Positions 15,182 to 23,871 of a stretch of DNA of 64,000 nucleotides are shown here, piece after piece (the stretch's first letter is position 1; each line of letters begins with the position of its first letter). The translations under genes and the position numbers were made by a program. The DNA comes from Humitalea rosea (GTDB taxonomy: Bacteria > Pseudomonadota > Alphaproteobacteria > Acetobacterales > Acetobacteraceae): positions 124,001-188,000 of the forward strand of contig NZ_QKYU01000003.1 in assembly GCF_003253705.1 (NCBI RefSeq), written 5' to 3'. The notes beneath the pieces are model-generated. The model did no database searches. It saw only the letters and a list, made by a program, of their open reading frames with translations, and was not told the origin of the DNA.

Positions 15182-16507
15182 TCAGGCGGCGAGACGGTCC
15201 AGCCGGTCGCGCAGCCGATACCAGCCCCCCACCATCGGCAGGAACCAGGGGTCGCCGGTATAGCCCGGCACCGTCGGCACCTTCAGCCCATCCAGCGCGA
15301 AATCCGAATTGCCGGCGCCGGCCATCTTCAGCGCGACCTGATGCCCGAGCCAGCTTGCCATCGCCACACCCGAGCCCTGGCAGCCGGCGGCGTAATGCAC
15401 CCCGTCCTCGACGCCGATATGCGGCAGGAAGTCGAAGGTGAAGGCGACATTGCCGGTCCAGGCATGGGTCAGCTTCACCTTGGCCAGTTCGGGGAAGACC
15501 TCGGCCATGGTGGCATGCAGCACGGGGGCGGCGATCCCGGGCGTGGTCGGGCCGAAGCTCGCCCGCCCGCCCCAGATCACCCGCGAGCCATCCGGCGAGG
15601 GCCGGAAATAGTTCAGCACCCGCTTGGTGTCGCTCATCGTGCGGCGCTCGGGGAAGAGCCGGTCGATCAGCCCCGGTTCCAACGGCTCGGTCGCGATGAT
15701 GTAGGAGCCGACCGGGATCATCCGCTTCGCGAGCCAGGGCATCGCCGAGGAGCCATCGGTGCCGCGGGTATAGCCGTTGGTCGCCATCAGCACCGCATCG
15801 GCGGTGAACTCGCCGGCGCTGGTCGCGATGCGGAAGCCATTGCCCTCGGGCCGCGTCGCCTGGACGCGCACGCCATCCACAAGGCGCGCCCCCGCGGCCT
15901 CGGCCGCCTTGGCGAGGCCGCGGGCGTATTTGCCGGGATGCAGGCTGCCGCCAGCATCGGCGATCATTCCGCCATGGTAGTGGTCGCTGCCCAGCGCCTC
16001 GCGCTGCCGCGCCCGTGGCACCATCCGGGTCGGCATGCCCGTCACCTCGGCGAGGTAGCCGGCGCGGGCGGCGAGGCCGTCGTAGTGCCTGGGCGTCCAG
16101 GCCGGCATGAAGCGGCCGCAGCGGACGTAATCGCAGTCGATGCCCTCGCGGGCGATGGTCTCCTCCAGGAAGGGGAAGGAGGCGGTGACGGACTCGGCGA
16201 TTCGCCGCGCGCCTTCCTCGCCATAGGCGGAACTCAGCGACTTGGCCGCGACCTTGATGCCGCCCGAGACCATGCCGCCATTGCGGCTGCTCGCCCCCCA
16301 GCCGATGCGCTCGGCATCAAGAACCGTGACCTCGTGCCCGAGGCGGCGCAGGGTGAGCGCTGCGGAGAGCCCCGCATAGCCACCGCCGATGATGGCGACG
16401 GCGGTGCGGTCCGGCAAAGCGCCTCCCCGTTGTGCAGGTTCGGCCGCATCCCACCAATATGGGGCAATCCGGAAGTTTTCGGCGAAAAGAGGGTGGCTTG
16501 TGGTCAT
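15182..16507 (-). CDS. FAD-dependent amine/amino-acid oxidoreductase (DAO family)
   Basis: A 441-residue flavoprotein of the D-amino-acid oxidase/glycine oxidase fold. The dinucleotide-binding motif AVAIIGGGYAGLSAALTLRR lies near residue 36, followed by the WGASSRNGGMVSGG segment where related enzymes hold the isoalloxazine. A C-terminal HAWTGNVAFTFDFLPHIG and GCQGSGVAMA complete the family pattern. It most resembles gamma-glutamylputrescine oxidase-type proteins, which fits the polyamine-type importer divergently encoded 76 bases away. The start could also be the ATG at 16540, which would add a basic leader. Confidence 0.85.
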   Translation of the reverse strand: MTTSHPLFAENFRIAPYWWDAAEPAQRGGALPDRTAVAIIGGGYAGLSAALTLRRLGHEVTVLDAERIGWGASSRNGGMVSGGIKVAAKSLSSAYGEEGARRIAESVTASFPFLEETIAREGIDCDYVRCGRFMPAWTPRHYDGLAARAGYLAEVTGMPTRMVPRARQREALGSDHYHGGMIADAGGSLHPGKYARGLAKAAEAAGARLVDGVRVQATRPEGNGFRIATSAGEFTADAVLMATNGYTRGTDGSSAMPWLAKRMIPVGSYIIATEPLEPGLIDRLFPERRTMSDTKRVLNYFRPSPDGSRVIWGGRASFGPTTPGIAAPVLHATMAEVFPELAKVKLTHAWTGNVAFTFDFLPHIGVEDGVHYAAGCQGSGVAMASWLGHQVALKMAGAGNSDFALDGLKVPTVPGYTGDPWFLPMVGGWYRLRDRLDRLAA

Positions 16508-16583
16508 TGCGGGGGGCGCCGCCTTTCGATTGACTTCCATTCATCAGGGTCGCGCCAGCCGGCCCGCGAGGCAAGGGATCACG

Positions 16584-17693
16584 ATGATGCAAACATTCCA
16601 GCAGGATTGCATGGAGCTCGCCATGCGCAAGTTCCGCGAAGGCAAGGTCGATCGCCGCGCGCTGCTCGCCGGCCTCGTGGGGCTCGGCGTGCTGCCGGCC
16701 GGCAGCGATGCCGCGGCCCAGGCGGCGCAAGAGATGGTGATGGTCAACTGGGGCGGTGTCGCCAACCAGGGCTTCGGCACCAACTACGGCGCGCCCTTCA
16801 TGGCGGCCAACCCGGGTTGGAAGGTGGTGCAGGACAGCACCGGCCCGAGTGCCGGGCGCATCCGCAGCATGGTCGAGAGCGGCCGCACCACCTGGGACCT
16901 CTGCGACAGCTCCGCCTCCTCGGCGATCCTGCTCGGCAAGGCGGGGTTGCTGAACAAGATCGACTACAGCGTCGTGCAGAAATCCGACGTGATCTCCCCC
17001 GCCTTCGCCATGGAGCATGGCGCGGCGCCCTATTCCTTCAGCAGCGTGCTGATCTACGACACCGCGAAATTCCCCAATGGCGGCCCGCAGAACTGGGCCG
17101 ATTTCTACGACGTCCAGAAGTTCCCCGGCACAAGGCTGCTGCGGCGGGATGCGCTGGCGGTGCTGGATGGCGCGCAGATGGCGCTCGGCAAGAGCCCGGC
17201 GGCCCTCTACCCGCTCGACGTGCCGGCCTGCCTCGCCAAGCTGCGCGAAATCCGCCGCAACTGCGTCTTCTGGACCAATGGCAGCGAGAGCGAGCAGTTC
17301 ATGCGCACCGGCGAGGCGGTGATGGGCCAGATCTGGCACACCCGCGCCACCATCCTGGAACGCGAGACCAGCGGCCGGCTGAAGTTCATCTGGAACCAGG
17401 GCCTGTTGCAGGGCGGCATCTTCGTCAGCCCCAGGGGCAACCCCGGCGGGGCGATGGTGCAGAAGCTGCTGGCCTCGATGCTGGCCAATCCCGAGCCGCA
17501 GGTGGAGCTGCTGAAGTTCCTCGGCAATGGCCCGACCAACCCGCGCGCCGCCGCGGTGGTGCCCGAGGAGTTCAAGCGCTTCAACCCGACCGATCCGGCC
17601 AATGTCGCCGTGCAATGCACGCTGGACGGCACCTGGTGGGGCGAGAACTACGCCGAGCTGAACAGCAAGGTCTTGGATGTGATCACGGGCTGA
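16584..17693 (+). CDS. Periplasmic solute-binding protein of a polyamine-type ABC importer (PotD-like)
   Basis: A 369-residue extracellular binding protein. The N-terminus has an unusually long leader of about 20 residues before a twin-arginine-like signal (DRRALLAGLVGLGVLPAGS). The mature domain starts near MVMVNWGGVANQG. The general fold pattern matches family 1/PotD-type binding proteins for spermidine, putrescine or similar small cations and acids. Two adjacent ATGs (16584, 16587) follow AAGGGA. It is first in a six-gene operon; its stop overlaps the start of the dehydrogenase by one base (TGATG). Confidence 0.85.
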   Translation: MMQTFQQDCMELAMRKFREGKVDRRALLAGLVGLGVLPAGSDAAAQAAQEMVMVNWGGVANQGFGTNYGAPFMAANPGWKVVQDSTGPSAGRIRSMVESGRTTWDLCDSSASSAILLGKAGLLNKIDYSVVQKSDVISPAFAMEHGAAPYSFSSVLIYDTAKFPNGGPQNWADFYDVQKFPGTRLLRRDALAVLDGAQMALGKSPAALYPLDVPACLAKLREIRRNCVFWTNGSESEQFMRTGEAVMGQIWHTRATILERETSGRLKFIWNQGLLQGGIFVSPRGNPGGAMVQKLLASMLANPEPQVELLKFLGNGPTNPRAAAVVPEEFKRFNPTDPANVAVQCTLDGTWWGENYAELNSKVLDVITG

Positions 17694-18631
17694 TGCCGCA
17701 TCTGTTGGTGAAATCGGGCGGCCTTGCGTCGATGCCCGAGTGGAAGGCGGCCTTCGCGGAGGCCGCCCCTGAACTGAACGTGGCCCATTGGGATGATGCC
17801 GTCCCGGTCGAGGACGTGCGTTATGTGATGGTCTGGGACCCCGAGCCGGGGCGGCTTGCCACCCTGCCGGGGCTGCATGTGGTGTTCTCCTCCGCCGCCG
17901 GCGTGGACAACATCACCCGCGACCCGGACTGGCCACGGCATCTGCCGCTGGTCCGCATGGGCGGGGACAATACGGCGCAGCGCATGGGCGAATACATCGC
18001 CTGGGCCTGCCTCTCGCTGCTGCGCGGCGGGCGGCGGATCGCGCTCTCCCAGGCCGCTTCGCGGTGGGAGAATTTCGAGAACCCGTTCAGCGCCGCGGAG
18101 CGCCGGGTCGGGATCATGGGGCTCGGCAACCTGGGCACGCGGGCGGCGGAGATGCTGCAAGGGCTCGGCTTCGCCGTCTCCGGCTGGTCGCGCACGCGCA
18201 AGTCGCTGCCGGGGGTCGCCTCCTTCGCCGGGGATGCGGAGCTGGATGCCTTCCTGGCGCAGACCGACATCCTGGTCTGCCTGCTGCCCTCCACACCTGA
18301 GACGGCGGGGCTGATCTCCGCCCCGTTGCTGCGAAAACTGCCGGCGGGGGCGGGGCTGGTGAATGCCGGGCGCGGCAGCCATGCCAGCCTGCCGGACATC
18401 ATCGCGGCCCTGGACAGCGGTCATCTCTGCGGCGCCGTGCTCGATGTGTTCGAGCCGGAGCCCCTGGCCGCCGACAGCCCGGCCTGGACCCATCCCAAGA
18501 TCATCGTGACGCCGCATCTCGCCTCGCTCGCGCCGCGGCGGGAGCGGGCGCGCTATGTCGTGGACGCGATCCGGGCCTATGAGATGGGCGCACCCCTGCC
18601 CAACCTCTATGATCCTGACAAGGGCTATTGA
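17693..18631 (+). CDS. D-2-hydroxyacid dehydrogenase (glyoxylate/hydroxypyruvate reductase-like)
   Basis: A 312-residue NAD(P)-dependent oxidoreductase. The nucleotide-binding motif GIMGLGNLGTRAAEM lies near residue 140. The catalytic Arg is in NAGRGSHAS, the Glu follows in VFEPEPL and the catalytic His is in TPHLASLAPR. The closest group by look is GhrA-type glyoxylate/hydroxypyruvate reductases. The gene sits between the binding protein and the ATPase of an importer, overlapping both neighbours by one base, so it probably acts on the imported compound or its product. Longer frames reaching back to 15341 are antisense to the oxidase and are not real. Confidence 0.9.
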   Translation: MPHLLVKSGGLASMPEWKAAFAEAAPELNVAHWDDAVPVEDVRYVMVWDPEPGRLATLPGLHVVFSSAAGVDNITRDPDWPRHLPLVRMGGDNTAQRMGEYIAWACLSLLRGGRRIALSQAASRWENFENPFSAAERRVGIMGLGNLGTRAAEMLQGLGFAVSGWSRTRKSLPGVASFAGDAELDAFLAQTDILVCLLPSTPETAGLISAPLLRKLPAGAGLVNAGRGSHASLPDIIAALDSGHLCGAVLDVFEPEPLAADSPAWTHPKIIVTPHLASLAPRRERARYVVDAIRAYEMGAPLPNLYDPDKGY

Positions 18632-19383
18632 TGATCGCCAAACCGCCCTCGGGCCCCGCCACCGAAGCCGCATTGCGTGAGGATCTGGCCTGCGCCTATC
18701 GGCTGATCGCGCATTTCGGGATGACCGACCTCGTCTACACGCATCTGTCGGTGCGGGTGCCGGGGGCCGGTCATCGCTTCCTGGTCAACCCCTATGGGCT
18801 GTTGTTCGAGGAGGTCACCGCCTCCAGCCTGGTGCTGGTCGATGCCGATGGCGAGCCGGCGCAGCCGACCGACTGGCCGGTCAATCCGGCGGGCTTCGTG
18901 ATCCATTCCGCGGTGCATCGCGGCCGCGCCAATGCGGGCTGCGTGATGCACACCCACACCTTGGCGGGCATGGCGGTTGCGGCCCAGGCGGATGGGCTGC
19001 TGCCGCTGAACCAGATCAGCATTGAGTTCACCGGCCGCGTCACCATCCATGGCTATGAGGGCGTCGCGGCCGAGGACAACCTCTCCGAACGCGAGCGCCT
19101 GGTGCGCGACCTCGGCGACAAGCCGGCGATGATCCTGCGCAATCACGGGCTGCTTACGGTCGGCGCCACGGTCGCCGAGGCCTTCTACTGGATGTATTAT
19201 CTGGAGCAGTCCTGCCGTATCCAGATCGCGGCACAATCCTCCGGCGTGGCGCTGTCGCTGCCGCCCGTCGAGGTGGTGGCGCATACCACGAACCAGTTCG
19301 GCACCGGCTCCGACAAGGGCTGGCTGGTCTGGCAGGCGCTGAAGCGGAAGATGGACCGCGAGCAGCCGGGCTATCGGGCATGA
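18631..19383 (+). CDS. Class II aldolase/adducin-family protein
   Basis: A 250-residue zinc-type class II aldolase-fold protein; family members split or epimerise sugar phosphates or decarboxylate acids. Motifs seen are HFGMTDLVYTHLSVRVPG near the N-terminus, the metal-binding pair H107 and H109 in MHTHTLAGMA, and NHGLLTVG with the third His. The ATG at 18631 overlaps the previous stop (TGATG); a TTG one codon earlier is less likely. A paralogue with the same motifs lies at 23872-24645. The substrate is unknown; the dehydrogenase beside it suggests a hydroxyacid pathway. Confidence 0.9.
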   Translation: MIAKPPSGPATEAALREDLACAYRLIAHFGMTDLVYTHLSVRVPGAGHRFLVNPYGLLFEEVTASSLVLVDADGEPAQPTDWPVNPAGFVIHSAVHRGRANAGCVMHTHTLAGMAVAAQADGLLPLNQISIEFTGRVTIHGYEGVAAEDNLSERERLVRDLGDKPAMILRNHGLLTVGATVAEAFYWMYYLEQSCRIQIAAQSSGVALSLPPVEVVAHTTNQFGTGSDKGWLVWQALKRKMDREQPGYRA

Positions 19384-20435
19384 GCCACGCCCTCGCGCTT
19401 CACGGCGTCACCAAACGGTATGGCAATTTCGTCGCTGTCGATCGCGTCTCGCTCGATGTCGCGGCGGGCTCGTTCCTGACGCTGCTGGGGCCGAGCGGCT
19501 CGGGCAAGACCACCATACTGATGGCGATCGCGGGCTTCACCGTGCCGGATGCGGGGCGTATCCTGCTGGACACCAAGGACATCACCGCCCTGCCGCCGGA
19601 GAAGCGCGACTTCGGCATGGTGTTCCAGGGCTATGCGCTGTTCCCGCATATGACGGTCGCCGAGAACGTCGCCTTCCCCTTGCGCGTCCGCGGCATGGGC
19701 CGCGCCGAACGCGAGGACAAGGTGCGCGCGGCGCTCGACCTCGTGCAGCTTTCGGCCTTGGGCGACCGCCGGCCGCAGCAGCTTTCGGGCGGGCAGCAGC
19801 AACGCGTGGCGCTGGCCCGCGCGCTGGTCTTCGACCCGGCGCTGCTGCTGCTGGATGAGCCGCTCTCGGCGCTGGACAAGAAACTCCGCGCCGAGTTGCA
19901 GGAGGAGCTGCGCGCGCTGCATCGCCGCGTCGGCCGCACCTTCGTCAATGTCACCCATGACCAGGATGAGGCGCTGTCGCTCTCCGACCAGGTCGCGATC
20001 CTGAACCATGGCAAGCTGATCCAGACCGGCGAACCGGCCGCGCTGTATGAGCGCCCGGCGACGCGGTTCGTCGCCGATTTTCTGGGCAAATCGAACTTCC
20101 TCGAAGCCACTGCCGAAGGCGGCGTGCTGCACCTCGGCGGCCTCGACCTGGCCCAGGCGGATGCGCCGGCCTCCGGCCCGGTGCTGCTCTCGCTGCGGCC
20201 CGAAAAAATCGCGCTGCTGGCCGATGGCGAAACCGCCGCCAATGTCGCGCCCGGAAAAATCCTGAGCTGGTCCTATCTCGGCGCCGGGTATTCGCTGGTG
20301 GTGGATACGCCGATGGGGCCGCTGCGCGCCTCGCTGCCGTCCTGGCGCGCGCCGATCGCGCCCGCCGAGGGCCTGGCCGTGCGTCTGGGTTGGGCCGCGG
20401 ATGCCGCCGTCGCGGTGGCCGAGGATCCGGCATGA
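19380..20435 (+). CDS. ABC importer ATPase, polyamine/iron type (PotA-like)
   Basis: A 351-residue ATPase that powers the importer made by the two permeases downstream. Walker A is GPSGSGKTT, the signature is LSGGQQQRVALARAL, Walker B is LLLLDEPLSALD and the switch His is in VTHDQDEALSLSD. A C-terminal TOBE-type domain (from about residue 240) is typical of the PotA/MalK branch. It overlaps the aldolase and first permease genes by 4 bases each. Confidence 0.93.
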   Translation: MSHALALHGVTKRYGNFVAVDRVSLDVAAGSFLTLLGPSGSGKTTILMAIAGFTVPDAGRILLDTKDITALPPEKRDFGMVFQGYALFPHMTVAENVAFPLRVRGMGRAEREDKVRAALDLVQLSALGDRRPQQLSGGQQQRVALARALVFDPALLLLDEPLSALDKKLRAELQEELRALHRRVGRTFVNVTHDQDEALSLSDQVAILNHGKLIQTGEPAALYERPATRFVADFLGKSNFLEATAEGGVLHLGGLDLAQADAPASGPVLLSLRPEKIALLADGETAANVAPGKILSWSYLGAGYSLVVDTPMGPLRASLPSWRAPIAPAEGLAVRLGWAADAAVAVAEDPA

Positions 20436-21265
20436 GGCGCGACACCGGCTGGTGGCTGCTGATCGCGCCGGCCTTCCTGTTGCTGACCCTGGTCTATATC
20501 GCCCCGATCGCGCAGGTCCTGGCGATCAGCGTGATGGAGCCGAGCCCTGGCCTCGGCAATTACGAACGCCTGTTCACCAGCGAGAGCGTGCAGCGCGTCA
20601 TCGTCACCACGCTGCGGATCTGCATCATCACCACGGCCATCGCGCTGCTGCTGGGCTACGGGCTCGCCTATGTCATCGCGCTGGCGACCGAGCGGGCGCG
20701 GCGCTGGTGGCTGCTCGCGGTGCTGGTGCCCTTATGGATCTCGGTGCTGGTGCGCGCCTTCGCCTGGGTCACGCTGCTGCGCCGCCAGGGGGTGATCAAC
20801 GAGGGGTTGATCGCCGCCGGGGTCATCACCGAACCGCTGGCGCTGGTCTGGAACGAGACCGGCATCGTGATCGGCATGGTGCATTACATGGTGCCCTATG
20901 CCGTGCTGCCGATGCTGGCGGCGATGCGTGAGGTCGATCCGCGCCTGCTCGCCGCGGCGCGCGGCATGGGCGCCTCGCGCGGGTTCGCCTTCAGCCGGGT
21001 GTTCCTGCCGCTGTCGATGCCGGGGGTGATCGCGGCGGGGGTGCTGGTCTTCATCTTCTCGCTCGGCTTTTACATCACGCCGGCGCTGCTCGGCGGCGGG
21101 CGGACGCTCATGGTCGCGGAATGGATCAAGCTGCAGATCCTGGACCTGCTGCGCTGGGGACTGGGGGCGATGATGGCGACGGTGCTGGTGCTGGCGATCC
21201 TGGCGACGCTCGTGGTCTTCTCGCGCCTCGTGAACCTGCGGCGCCTGTTCGGGGGCGGGGCATGA
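20432..21265 (+). CDS. ABC importer permease, polyamine type (PotB-like)
   Basis: A 277-residue inner-membrane permease with six or so helices. The EAA loop that docks on the ATPase is seen as AAARGMGASRGFAFSRVFLPLSMPG near residues 182-207. It starts at the ATG that forms ATGA with the ATPase stop; the upstream in-frame extension is Arg/Gly-rich and antisense-like. It pairs with the next gene to make the heterodimeric channel. Confidence 0.92.
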   Translation: MRRDTGWWLLIAPAFLLLTLVYIAPIAQVLAISVMEPSPGLGNYERLFTSESVQRVIVTTLRICIITTAIALLLGYGLAYVIALATERARRWWLLAVLVPLWISVLVRAFAWVTLLRRQGVINEGLIAAGVITEPLALVWNETGIVIGMVHYMVPYAVLPMLAAMREVDPRLLAAARGMGASRGFAFSRVFLPLSMPGVIAAGVLVFIFSLGFYITPALLGGGRTLMVAEWIKLQILDLLRWGLGAMMATVLVLAILATLVVFSRLVNLRRLFGGGA

Positions 21266-22068
21266 ACGGGGGTCACGGACCCGGCGGCGGTCACGGCCCG
21301 GGCCCCTTCGCGCGCGGCATCGCCTGGGCGACGGCGCTCTATCTGCTGCTGCCGCTGTCGATCGTGCTGCCGGTCTCGCTGACCGACCAGCGCTTCCTGT
21401 CGCTGCCCAAGCACGACATCTCCTGGCAGTACTACCACAACCTGTTCACCTCGCCGCTCTGGCTGGACGCCATGGCGCAATCCTTCTGGATCGCCTGTGC
21501 GGCAACCGCGATCGCGGTCATCTGCGGCACGCTCTGCGCCATCGGCTGCTGGCGGCTGGCGCGGCGCTCGACCGAGGTGATCCGGGCGCTGATGCTGCTG
21601 CCGCTGATCATCCCCTCGATCGTCTATGCGATCGGGCTGTATCGCTACTTCGCCTGGGCGGGGCTGCTCGACACCTTCCTCGGCGTGGCGCTGGCGCATG
21701 GGGTGACGGGCATCCCCTATGTGATCGTCACCGTCTCCACGGCGCTGGCGGCCTTCGACCCGCGGCTGGAACAGGCCTCGCGCGGGATGGGGGCTTCGCT
21801 GCGGCAGACGCTGGCTTGGGTGATCCTGCCGCGGATCATGCCGGGCATCGTCTCGGGCGGGATCTTCGCCTTCATCCATTCCTGGGACGAGCTTCTCATT
21901 GTCCTCTTCATCGCCTCGCGCAACGTCTACACGCTGCCAAGGCGGATCTGGAACGGGATCAACGAGAACCTGGACCCGACCATGGCCGCCGTCGCGGTGC
22001 TGCTGATCGGGATGACCCTGGCGCTGCTGCTGCTGGATATGGCGCTGCGGCGCCGCCGGGAGGGGTGA
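21262..22068 (+). CDS. ABC importer permease, polyamine type (PotC-like)
   Basis: A 268-residue permease with about six membrane helices and the EAA loop EQASRGMGASLRQTLAWVILPRIMPG. The cytoplasmic N-terminus is odd: MNGGHGPGGGHGPGPF, a Gly/His/Pro-rich tag not usual in this family. It overlaps its partner permease by 4 bases and ends the operon. A G/C-rich hairpin (22072-22095) follows before the convergent binding-protein gene. Confidence 0.92.
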   Translation: MNGGHGPGGGHGPGPFARGIAWATALYLLLPLSIVLPVSLTDQRFLSLPKHDISWQYYHNLFTSPLWLDAMAQSFWIACAATAIAVICGTLCAIGCWRLARRSTEVIRALMLLPLIIPSIVYAIGLYRYFAWAGLLDTFLGVALAHGVTGIPYVIVTVSTALAAFDPRLEQASRGMGASLRQTLAWVILPRIMPGIVSGGIFAFIHSWDELLIVLFIASRNVYTLPRRIWNGINENLDPTMAAVAVLLIGMTLALLLLDMALRRRREG

Positions 22069-22071
22069 GGC

Positions 22072-22095
22072 GAGGGGGGCGTCGCCGCCCTCCTC
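22072..22095. terminator. GC-rich hairpin between convergent genes
   Basis: GAGGGGGGC (22072-22080) pairs with GCCCTCCTC (22087-22095) around a six-base loop, with one G-T pair. It lies between the ends of two convergent genes and could stop transcription from both sides, but no T-run follows it. Confidence 0.4.
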
Positions 22096-22106
22096 GCCCA
22101 AGGGTG

Positions 22107-23696
22107 CTACTGCTTCGACACGCCCCAGAACACCGGCACGGTGGTGGGGCGCAGCCCGACCACATTGGCGCGATAGGCGGCGAGGGTGCGGTACTGCCCG
22201 GCGTTGATATAGGGCAGCACCACATACGCCCGGGCATGGACCCGGTGCAGGATCTCCATCCGCTTGGCGGGATCATTCTCCTCCCACCAGGACCGGCGCA
22301 GGTTTTCCAGCTCCTGGTCGCAGGGCCAGCCGGTCAGCCCGCCCTCGCAGGGGCTGGCGAGGTAGAGGTTCGTCAGCGGGTTCTGCCCGTCGAGCACATT
22401 GGCGACGGTGACAAAGAAGTTCCAACCGCCCTGGTCCACCGGCTCACGGCGGTTGCGGCGCTGGGTCACGGTCGCCCAATCCATCGAGGGCGTGTCCACA
22501 TTCAGCCCGGCGGTGCGGAACGCCGCAGCCATGGTCTGGGTCGCGGCATGGTTGGTCGGGCTGTCGGCCGCATCCATGAACACGATCCTGCGCCCGTCAT
22601 ACCCGGCTTCACGCAGCAGGGCGCGGGCGCGTGCCACATCCGGCTCTCGCAGCCCCACGGCCCCGGCCGAGGAGTCCAAGGGCGAGCCGCAGAAGAAATA
22701 GGCGGGGCAATAGGGCACCTGTTCGGCCGGCCGCACGCCGACGGCGTTCAGCACATCCTGCTGGTTGATCAGATGCAGCAGCGCCTGGCGGGCCTCGGGC
22801 CGATCGAAGGGCGGCTGGGTGTGGTTGATCCGCAGCCAGACCATGAAGCCCACGGGGTTGAGCGCCATGGTCCGCACGTCGCGGGCGCGTTCCAGGGTCG
22901 GGATCAGATCGGGCGCGGGCTGTTCAATGAAGTCGATCTCACCGCGCTGCAGCGCCGCGGCCGCGGTCGCGGGGTCGGGCAAGGAGAGCCACTCGATCCG
23001 CTCCAGCAGCGCCACCTTGCCGCCGGCGAAGCCGTCGGCGGGCTCGGCGCGGGGGCGATAGGCGGGGTTGCGGAGATAGACCGCGCGCTCGCCGGCCCGC
23101 CACTGATCGGTCTGGAAGATGAAGGGGCCGCTGCCGGTCGCATCGGTGATGGCGGTATTGGCCGGCGTGCTGGCGATCCGCTCCGGCATCACGAAGAGCG
23201 CGCTCGCGGTCGGCCGGGCCAGCGCCTCGGTCACCAATGCGAAGGGGCGGGCGAGGCGGAGGGTGAAGGTCTTGTCGTCCACCACCTCAAGGGCGCCGGT
23301 CGCGGAGGCCAAAGCCTTGCCGACGATGTCGCGCTGTTCCCAGCGGCGGATCGAGGCTACCGCATCCGCCGCCCGCACCGGCGTGCCGTCATGGAACAGC
23401 AGGCCGTCGCGCAGGGTGAAGCTGTAGCTCATCCCATCCGCGGAGACCTCATGCGCGCCGACCATCTGCGGCTGGGCGACGCCTTTGCTGTCCAAGGCAA
23501 AAAGCTGGTCATAGACCATGAAGCCATGGTTGCGGACGAAGGCGGCGGTGGATTGCACCGGGTCCAGGCTGGCCAGATCGTTGACCAGCACGATCCGAAG
23601 GGTGCCGGAGGGGGCGGGCTGGCTCCAGGCAGGCGCGGCGAGGGACACCGCCAGGGCCAGCGGCAAGGCCAGCCGGCGGGTGAAGGCGCGGATCAT
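22107..23696 (-). CDS. Family 5 (peptide-type) ABC solute-binding protein
   Basis: A 529-residue periplasmic binding protein with a Sec signal (MIRAFTRRLALPLALAVSLA, cut near AWSQ). Family features include NDLASLDPVQST near the mature N-terminus, the LRDGLLFHDGTPVRAADAVASI signature, VMPERIA and GSGPFIF. I chose 23696 because AAGGAG lies 9 bases before it; the longer frame would run through the whole intergenic region. No permease is coupled to it. It reads away from the aldolase operon starting at 23872, which has its own binding protein, so it may share that importer or another. Five other proteins in this window belong to the same subgroup. Confidence 0.9.
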   Translation of the reverse strand: MIRAFTRRLALPLALAVSLAAPAWSQPAPSGTLRIVLVNDLASLDPVQSTAAFVRNHGFMVYDQLFALDSKGVAQPQMVGAHEVSADGMSYSFTLRDGLLFHDGTPVRAADAVASIRRWEQRDIVGKALASATGALEVVDDKTFTLRLARPFALVTEALARPTASALFVMPERIASTPANTAITDATGSGPFIFQTDQWRAGERAVYLRNPAYRPRAEPADGFAGGKVALLERIEWLSLPDPATAAAALQRGEIDFIEQPAPDLIPTLERARDVRTMALNPVGFMVWLRINHTQPPFDRPEARQALLHLINQQDVLNAVGVRPAEQVPYCPAYFFCGSPLDSSAGAVGLREPDVARARALLREAGYDGRRIVFMDAADSPTNHAATQTMAAAFRTAGLNVDTPSMDWATVTQRRNRREPVDQGGWNFFVTVANVLDGQNPLTNLYLASPCEGGLTGWPCDQELENLRRSWWEENDPAKRMEILHRVHARAYVVLPYINAGQYRTLAAYRANVVGLRPTTVPVFWGVSKQ

Positions 23697-23737
23697 TGGG
23701 GACATCTCCTTGGTGGCCGGGCATGATCGCCCATCGC

Positions 23738-23851
23738 CTTGGGCATGCAACCGCCTATTGCCCAAGCCCTGGGCAGGATTGGTCGCCAAGGGCCATCGGT
23801 TTTGCCTCAACAGTGTTGACGCGGCGCCGTCACGGCATGACTTTGAGGCAA
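23738..23851. promoter_or_regulatory. Divergent control region with three nested inverted repeats
   Basis: The 175-base gap between two divergent genes holds three symmetric elements. CTTGGGCA (23738-23745) pairs with TGCCCAAG (23759-23766). TCAACA-G-TGTTGA (23807-23819) is a perfect 6+1+6 palindrome. TTGCCTCAA (23802-23810) pairs with TTGAGGCAA (23843-23851). These look like binding sites for one or more dimeric regulators. The regulator gene is not in this window. Confidence 0.5.
23816..23844 (+). promoter_or_regulatory. Possible sigma-70-type promoter of the aldolase-amidohydrolase operon
   Basis: TTGACG (23816-23821), a 17-base spacer and GACTTT (23839-23844) lie just upstream of AAGGAG and the ATG at 23872. 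The -35 box overlaps the TGTTGA arm of the palindrome, so a bound regulator would compete with polymerase. The -10 box is a weak match. Confidence 0.3.
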
Positions 23852-23871
23852 TCCGGTTAAGGAGCTCCCGC

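Noticed and set aside
15341-18631. An open frame of 1096 codons on the plus strand across the oxidase and binding-protein genes.
   Set aside because: Its first two thirds are antisense to the FAD oxidase and out of frame with the binding protein; only the last 312 codons are the dehydrogenase. Long shadow frames are expected at this GC content.
23740-23756. A GG-N10-GC spacing that could be a sigma-54 promoter.
   Set aside because: The -24 element lacks GCAC in register and the -12 element lacks TTGC, unlike the strong site at 48427.
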